Shown here: piece by piece, positions 5,935 to 8,490 of the stretch | Position numbering within the stretch: position 1 is the first letter of the stretch | How the letters are laid out: each line of letters begins with the position of its first letter | Assembly (NCBI GenBank): GCA_012799495.1 | Contig: JAAZLD010000294.1 | Coordinates: 1-8,490, forward strand | Direction of reading: 5' to 3' | DNA from: Desulfitobacterium sp. | GTDB lineage: Bacteria; Bacillota; Desulfitobacteriia; Desulfitobacteriales; Desulfitobacteriaceae | Length of the DNA stretch: 8,490 nt | The notes under the pieces: generated by a model | What the model saw: the letters and a program-made list of their open reading frames with translations, nothing else | Databases searched by the model: none | Told to the model about the DNA's origin: nothing | Translations under genes and position numbers: made by a program

Positions 5935-7260
5935 ATGAGTAAGTGGGTCAAAGAATACCAAAGTAAACTAGTTTCTCCAGAAAAAGCTGTTAGTGTCATT
6001 AAAGATGGAGATTGGGTTCAATATACTTTTGCAGCTAACACCTTACCTGTTTTAGATCCTGCTTTAGCAAAAAGAGTTAAAGAGTTAAAAGATGTGGTGA
6101 TAGTTAACGGTATTTCAGCACGTCCTCATGCCCTTCATCAAGCTGACCCAACAGGAGAACATACTATTTGGAACTCCACCCATCTGACTGCTTTAGATCG
6201 CCTTTATAATAAAACCCGGAAAATTTACTATGGACCGATGAAATACTCAGAAGCCCCTCGCTATGTGCGAGAGAATTGTCCACCAGATGTTTTCACTGTT
6301 CAAGTTGGTCCTATGGATAAGCATGGGTATTTTAACTTTGGTCCCACTATTTCCCACTTCCAAGCAGCAGCTGAAATGGCCAAAACCATCATTGTTGAAG
6401 TTAATGAGGCAATGCCTTATGCCCATGGAGGGTACGGTAACAATATCCATATTTCCGAGGTTGATTATATAGTAGAAGGTGGTAGTAGTCCTCTACCTCA
6501 AATTCCTGACGAAGAAATTACGGAAGTGGACGAAAAGGTTGCTAGTTTTATTCTCAATGAATTACGGGATGGGGATTGTTTACAGATCGGTATCGGCGGG
6601 ATGCCTAATGCTTTAGGTAAAATGATCGCCAAATCTGACTTAAAAGACTTGGGTATTCATACAGAAATGCTTTGTGATAGTATTGTAGATATGTATGAAG
6701 CAGGCAGAATAACCTGCAATAGGAAGCAATTAGATCCAGGACGGATGGTTTATACTTTTGCTTTAGGAACTCAAAAGCTTTATGACTTTATCGATAATAA
6801 CCCTATGTGTGCTGGTTATCCTGCTGATTATACTAATAGCCGGGTTATCGCCTCACAAAATGACAATGTAGTATCTATCAATAATGCTATCGAGATAGAT
6901 TTAACTGGCCAAGTGTGTTCAGAATCCTTTGGAACCCGGATGATTAGTGGTGCTGGAGGCCAGCTAGACTTTGTGGAAGCTGCCTATAATTCCAAGGGTG
7001 GCCGTAGCTTCCTCTGCCTATCTTCAACTTATACAGATTCAAATGGCAAGGTACACTCACGTATTAAACCTGTTCTTAGTCTAGGAGCAGTAGTTACTGT
7101 AACTCGCCCAGTAGTTCATTATGTAGTAACTGAATATGGTATGGTGAATCTCAAAGGTACTCCTACTTGGGAACGGGCTAAACGGTTGATCAGTATCGCT
7201 CATCCCGATTTTCGGGAAGAACTAACTAGAGAAGCTGAGAAATTAGGTTTAACTCTCTAA
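5935..7260 (+). CDS. acetyl-CoA hydrolase/transferase-family CoA-transferase (butyryl-CoA or 4-hydroxybutyryl-CoA:acetate type)
   Basis: A 441-residue cytosolic class I-type CoA-transferase, the usual length for the butyryl-CoA:acetate and 4-hydroxybutyrate CoA-transferase group. It would move CoA between a C4 acyl group and acetate, forming free acid plus acetyl-CoA or activating the acid. The N-terminal hydrolase/transferase domain covers about residues 5-195. QIGIGGMPNALG at 217-228 and HTEML at 242-246 are family motifs, with Glu244 the expected catalytic glutamate that carries the CoA thioester. SGAGGQLDF at 338-346 is the conserved glycine-rich loop, and TEYGMVNLKG at 399-408 plus IAHPDFREEL at 421-430 are characteristic C-terminal elements. 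Start ATG 5935 has AGGAGG at 5919-5924, a fairly long 10-nt spacing. The position after the C4 acyl-CoA genes supports butyryl-CoA. Propionyl- or 4-hydroxybutyryl-CoA substrates cannot be excluded. Confidence 0.9.
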   Translation: MSKWVKEYQSKLVSPEKAVSVIKDGDWVQYTFAANTLPVLDPALAKRVKELKDVVIVNGISARPHALHQADPTGEHTIWNSTHLTALDRLYNKTRKIYYGPMKYSEAPRYVRENCPPDVFTVQVGPMDKHGYFNFGPTISHFQAAAEMAKTIIVEVNEAMPYAHGGYGNNIHISEVDYIVEGGSSPLPQIPDEEITEVDEKVASFILNELRDGDCLQIGIGGMPNALGKMIAKSDLKDLGIHTEMLCDSIVDMYEAGRITCNRKQLDPGRMVYTFALGTQKLYDFIDNNPMCAGYPADYTNSRVIASQNDNVVSINNAIEIDLTGQVCSESFGTRMISGAGGQLDFVEAAYNSKGGRSFLCLSSTYTDSNGKVHSRIKPVLSLGAVVTVTRPVVHYVVTEYGMVNLKGTPTWERAKRLISIAHPDFREELTREAEKLGLTL

Positions 7261-7265
7261 AATAG

Positions 7266-7294
7266 TTGTATTTCTTATAGATACCATTTACAAT
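7266..7294 (+). promoter_or_regulatory. candidate sigma-A promoter for the nitroreductase gene
   Basis: TTGTAT (7266-7271) and TACAAT (7289-7294) are separated by 17 bp, matching the consensus at 4/6 and 5/6 positions. Transcription would begin near 7301 and give a leader of about 125 nt that includes the hairpin at 7359-7398. A second, weaker choice is TTAAGA (7314-7319) with TAAAAT (7337-7342), also 17 bp apart. Both are by-eye calls in AT-rich DNA. Confidence 0.4.
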
Positions 7295-7304
7295 AAGTAG
7301 TGCG

Positions 7305-7324
7305 AATATTCAGTTAAGAATATT
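7305..7324. repeat. AATATTC/GAATATT inverted repeat
   Basis: AATATTC (7305-7311) and GAATATT (7318-7324) form a perfect 7-bp inverted repeat around a 6-nt spacer. It falls just downstream of the candidate -10 element, where a repressor could act. The all-AT arms also make chance occurrence plausible. Confidence 0.35.
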
Positions 7325-7358
7325 AGTCAAACAGTATAAAATAAGAGAAAAGCCTAAT

Positions 7359-7398
7359 ACAGGTAGACCAGTGGTCTTAGAACTACTGGTTTACCTGT
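7359..7398 (+). terminator. 17-bp hairpin between the CoA-transferase and nitroreductase genes; terminator or leader hairpin
   Basis: ACAGGTAGACCAGTGGT (7359-7375) pairs fully with ACTACTGGTTTACCTGT (7382-7398) over 17 bp, with two G-U wobbles and a 6-nt loop (CTTAGA). The following bases, TTAGCATATTTA, are T-rich but not a clean T-run, so termination efficiency is doubtful. It could end the CoA-transferase transcript, act as an attenuator in the nitroreductase leader, or, as DNA, contain an operator. It ends 28 nt before the nitroreductase ATG. Confidence 0.55.
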
Positions 7399-7426
7399 TT
7401 AGCATATTTAAGAGAGGGGTATTGGA

Positions 7427-8041
7427 ATGGATGTAAAAACAGCTATTTTAGAAAGGCGCAGTATTCGTAAATACAAACCGGATCCTGTACCAGAGGAATT
7501 ACTTCAGGAGTTATTAGAGGCAGCACGGTTAGCTCCTTCAGGGACTAACCATCAACCTTGGCGTTTCATTGTGGTTAAGAATCAGGAAATTAAAGAACAA
7601 ATCCAAGAGCATTCCTTTAATCAGCGATTTTTAAGTGAGGCACCAGTACTTTTAGTATGCTGTGCTGATATTTCTACGTATGCGAAAAACACCAGGAAGC
7701 GAATTGAAGAACTTGTTGCAGTAGGAGTCTTTGATGAGGAGATTTTCAATCGCTATCCTAATGCTAATCAACCTATGGATGCTGCCACTTTAAAAGGCTA
7801 TATCCCCCATGCTATGTTGAATGTTGCTATAGCAATGGAGAATATTGCTCTTAGGGCAGTTTCTTTAGGGTTGGGAACTTGCTTTGTCCAACTTATGAGA
7901 GCTAAACCTATCGCCCAACTATTAGAACTACCAGAACATATGATTATCACAGCTTTAATGCCTGTGGGATACCCGGATCAACACCCTGTCCAACGTCCTC
8001 GTTTGAAGCAAGAGGATATAGTTTATAAAGTAGTAGAGTAG
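7427..8041 (+). CDS. nitroreductase-family FMN flavoprotein
   Basis: A 204-residue soluble protein of the nitroreductase superfamily, which uses FMN and NAD(P)H to reduce nitroaromatics, quinones, enones or unknown electron acceptors. The N-terminal FMN phosphate motif is RRSIRKY at 10-16. APSGTNHQPWRF at 36-47 is the family's second cofactor loop, LGLGTCFV at 147-154 the third, and MPVGYP at 178-183 the usual C-terminal strand before the tail. No ferredoxin or other fused domain is present, and the length is normal. GAGGGG at 7414-7419 is 7 nt before the ATG. A promoter-like sequence and a hairpin separate it from the CoA-transferase, so it may be transcribed on its own. The physiological substrate cannot be read from the sequence, and any link to the C4 pathway is only positional. 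Confidence 0.92.
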   Translation: MDVKTAILERRSIRKYKPDPVPEELLQELLEAARLAPSGTNHQPWRFIVVKNQEIKEQIQEHSFNQRFLSEAPVLLVCCADISTYAKNTRKRIEELVAVGVFDEEIFNRYPNANQPMDAATLKGYIPHAMLNVAIAMENIALRAVSLGLGTCFVQLMRAKPIAQLLELPEHMIITALMPVGYPDQHPVQRPRLKQEDIVYKVVE

Positions 8042-8164
8042 TTTACTTTCTATACTTTTATTTAGGACAAAAAGCCTAAAATGTATCCTTATTATACAGG
8101 TCAGTAAAAACGAACCAAATGAGGAAAGTCATGTAAAAGGATAAGTTCCTTAAAGGGGCTTAGT

Positions 8165-8213
8165 ACAAAGTTTCCAGCAAATAAACTTTCCGATGAAACC
8201 TTTGTGTTAAAGG
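8165..8213 (+). other. overlapping, mutually exclusive inverted repeats
   Basis: ACAAAGTTTC (8165-8174) can pair with GAAACCTTTGT (8195-8205), leaving one bulged C. The same 3' strand can instead form TTTC (8187-8190)/GAAA (8195-8198), or CCTTT (8199-8203)/AAAGG (8209-8213). Competing pairings are typical of switching RNA leaders, but the stems are AT-rich and short and no known riboswitch core is present. This is a structural observation only. Confidence 0.3.
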
Positions 8214-8277
8214 GTATTTTGGTATAAGAATTGCATAATTAATAAATGGATGCAGTAGTGCATACCTCCCATTTTCG

Positions 8278-8338
8278 CACAGAGCGAGTATGTATTTTGG
8301 AATTATGCTCTTTAAGAACTCGTTCTGTGTACTTTTTT
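8278..8338 (+). terminator. 12-bp stem with T-run, candidate intrinsic terminator or small-RNA 3' end
   Basis: CACAGAGCGAGT (8278-8289) pairs with ACTCGTTCTGTG (8318-8329) over 12 bp with one G-U wobble, followed after three bases by six T residues (8333-8338). The 28-nt loop is larger than usual for an intrinsic terminator, so a structured RNA ending here is an alternative. Confidence 0.45.
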
Positions 8339-8360
8339 GCATGAACCTTGGAGCCCAATC

Positions 8361-8401
8361 AAAATCACCTGGCACATTTTGAGAATGTGCAGGTGGTTTT
8401 T
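8361..8401. terminator. strong hairpin with flanking A- and T-runs, likely bidirectional intrinsic terminator
   Basis: The arm 8361-8378 pairs with 8384-8400 over 17 bp, including AAAA/TTTT at the base, CACCT/AGGTG, and GCACATT/AATGTGC around the 5-nt loop TTGAG. There is one bulged G (8371) and one T-G wobble. The stem leads into TTTTT (8397-8401), and the A-run on the other side gives the same signal on the - strand. It lies 320 nt after the nitroreductase stop, so it may instead serve an unrecognised RNA in the spacer or a gene beyond the window edge. Confidence 0.65.
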
Positions 8402-8403
8402 AA

Positions 8404-8433
8404 TGTCATTATGAAACTCGAGTGGCATTATGA
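8404..8433. repeat. short direct repeats TG(T/G)CATTATGA, transposon-end-like
   Basis: TGTCATTATGA (8404-8414) and TGGCATTATGA (8423-8433) differ at one of 11 positions and begin 19 bp apart. A looser relative, TGGCACATTTTGAGAATG, lies at 8370-8387 inside the terminator-like hairpin; its TGAGAATG is repeated after the second copy at 8431-8438. Spaced short repeats like these recall transposase-binding sites at the ends of IS21-type elements. No transposase is in the window, so a mobile element is only suspected. Confidence 0.4.
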
Positions 8434-8490
8434 GAATGGTTATTGAAATTCCTTATCAGAAGGCTTAAAATTACAAATTAAATAGTATAG

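Larger units (their letters stand above)
8042..8490. other. 449-bp region without a convincing gene, rich in inverted repeats
   Basis: No reading frame with a good ribosome binding site or recognisable protein was found on either strand. A weak 6-bp hairpin (TTTAGG 8061-8066 with CCTAAA 8075-8080) lacks a T-run and is a poor terminator for the nitroreductase. Further on are overlapping short inverted repeats (8143-8213), a hairpin with a T-run (8278-8338), a strong terminator-like hairpin (8361-8401) and short direct repeats (8370-8442). The region could hold a small RNA, the remains of a mobile element, or the leader of a gene starting beyond the window. Confidence 0.6.

Noticed and set aside
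8061..8080. TTTAGG/CCTAAA hairpin as the nitroreductase terminator
   Set aside because: A 6-bp, AT-rich stem with an 8-nt loop and no following T-run is too weak to call a terminator.
8121..8130. GAGGAAAGTC, identical to the start of the conserved CR-I segment of bacterial RNase P RNA
   Set aside because: The bases that should follow (CC and the rest of the core) and the distal ACAGAAA-type segment are absent, so this is a chance match.
8190..8200. CCGATGAAACC, similar to part of the SAM-I (S-box) riboswitch core
   Set aside because: The other S-box elements (the AGAG and GGAGGGA segments upstream and GGCAACC downstream) are missing, and no methionine-pathway gene is in view.
8160..8375. 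A 71-codon open frame on the - strand in the final spacer
   Set aside because: It starts at a GTG inside the terminator-like hairpin, lacks a ribosome binding site, resembles no family I know, and overlaps several inverted repeats. It is probably a chance frame in non-coding DNA.

Overview
The window reads as a chromosomal segment of an anaerobic low-GC Firmicute, probably a member of the Clostridia. The evidence is AT-rich DNA (by eye about 40% GC), strong AGGAGG-type ribosome binding sites before nearly every gene, one GTG start, and a short-chain acyl-CoA (butyryl-CoA/crotonyl-CoA) gene set. A Peptococcaceae/Desulfitobacterium-like or Syntrophomonas-like host would fit, but the genus cannot be fixed from this sequence. 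All supported genes lie on the + strand.

Positions 1-5765 form a compact short-chain beta-oxidation / butyrate cluster. In order it holds the last 24 codons of a 3-hydroxyacyl-CoA dehydrogenase, an acyl-CoA dehydrogenase, a thiolase (acetyl-CoA acetyltransferase), a DUF362-family protein with a C-terminal cysteine cluster, and the two electron transfer flavoprotein subunits EtfB and EtfA. Gaps are 22-99 nt. Together these enzymes interconvert acetoacetyl-CoA and acetyl-CoA, reduce or oxidise the C4 acyl chain, and move the acyl-CoA dehydrogenase electrons through EtfBA. The enoyl-CoA hydratase (crotonase) step is not in the window and may lie upstream. EtfB looks more like the classical, Bacillus-type single-electron-path Etf than the bifurcating Clostridium type. 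That would fit an oxidative, reversible or syntrophic role, but it is inference.

Positions 5766-5934 are an AT-rich spacer carrying four tandem copies of a 12-bp repeat. Then comes a 441-aa acetyl-CoA hydrolase/transferase-family CoA-transferase, probably butyryl-CoA (or 4-hydroxybutyryl-CoA):acetate, which would load or unload CoA on the C4 acid. After a 166-nt spacer with a plausible sigma-A promoter and a long hairpin there is a 204-aa nitroreductase-family flavoprotein, probably a separate transcription unit.

Positions 8042-8490 hold no convincing gene. They contain several inverted repeats, including two terminator-like hairpins. The last ~120 bases carry short direct repeats that resemble a transposon end. 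The most interesting element is the DUF362 protein placed between the thiolase and etfBA: its cysteines could hold an Fe-S cluster, making it a candidate redox partner or accessory factor of this pathway.
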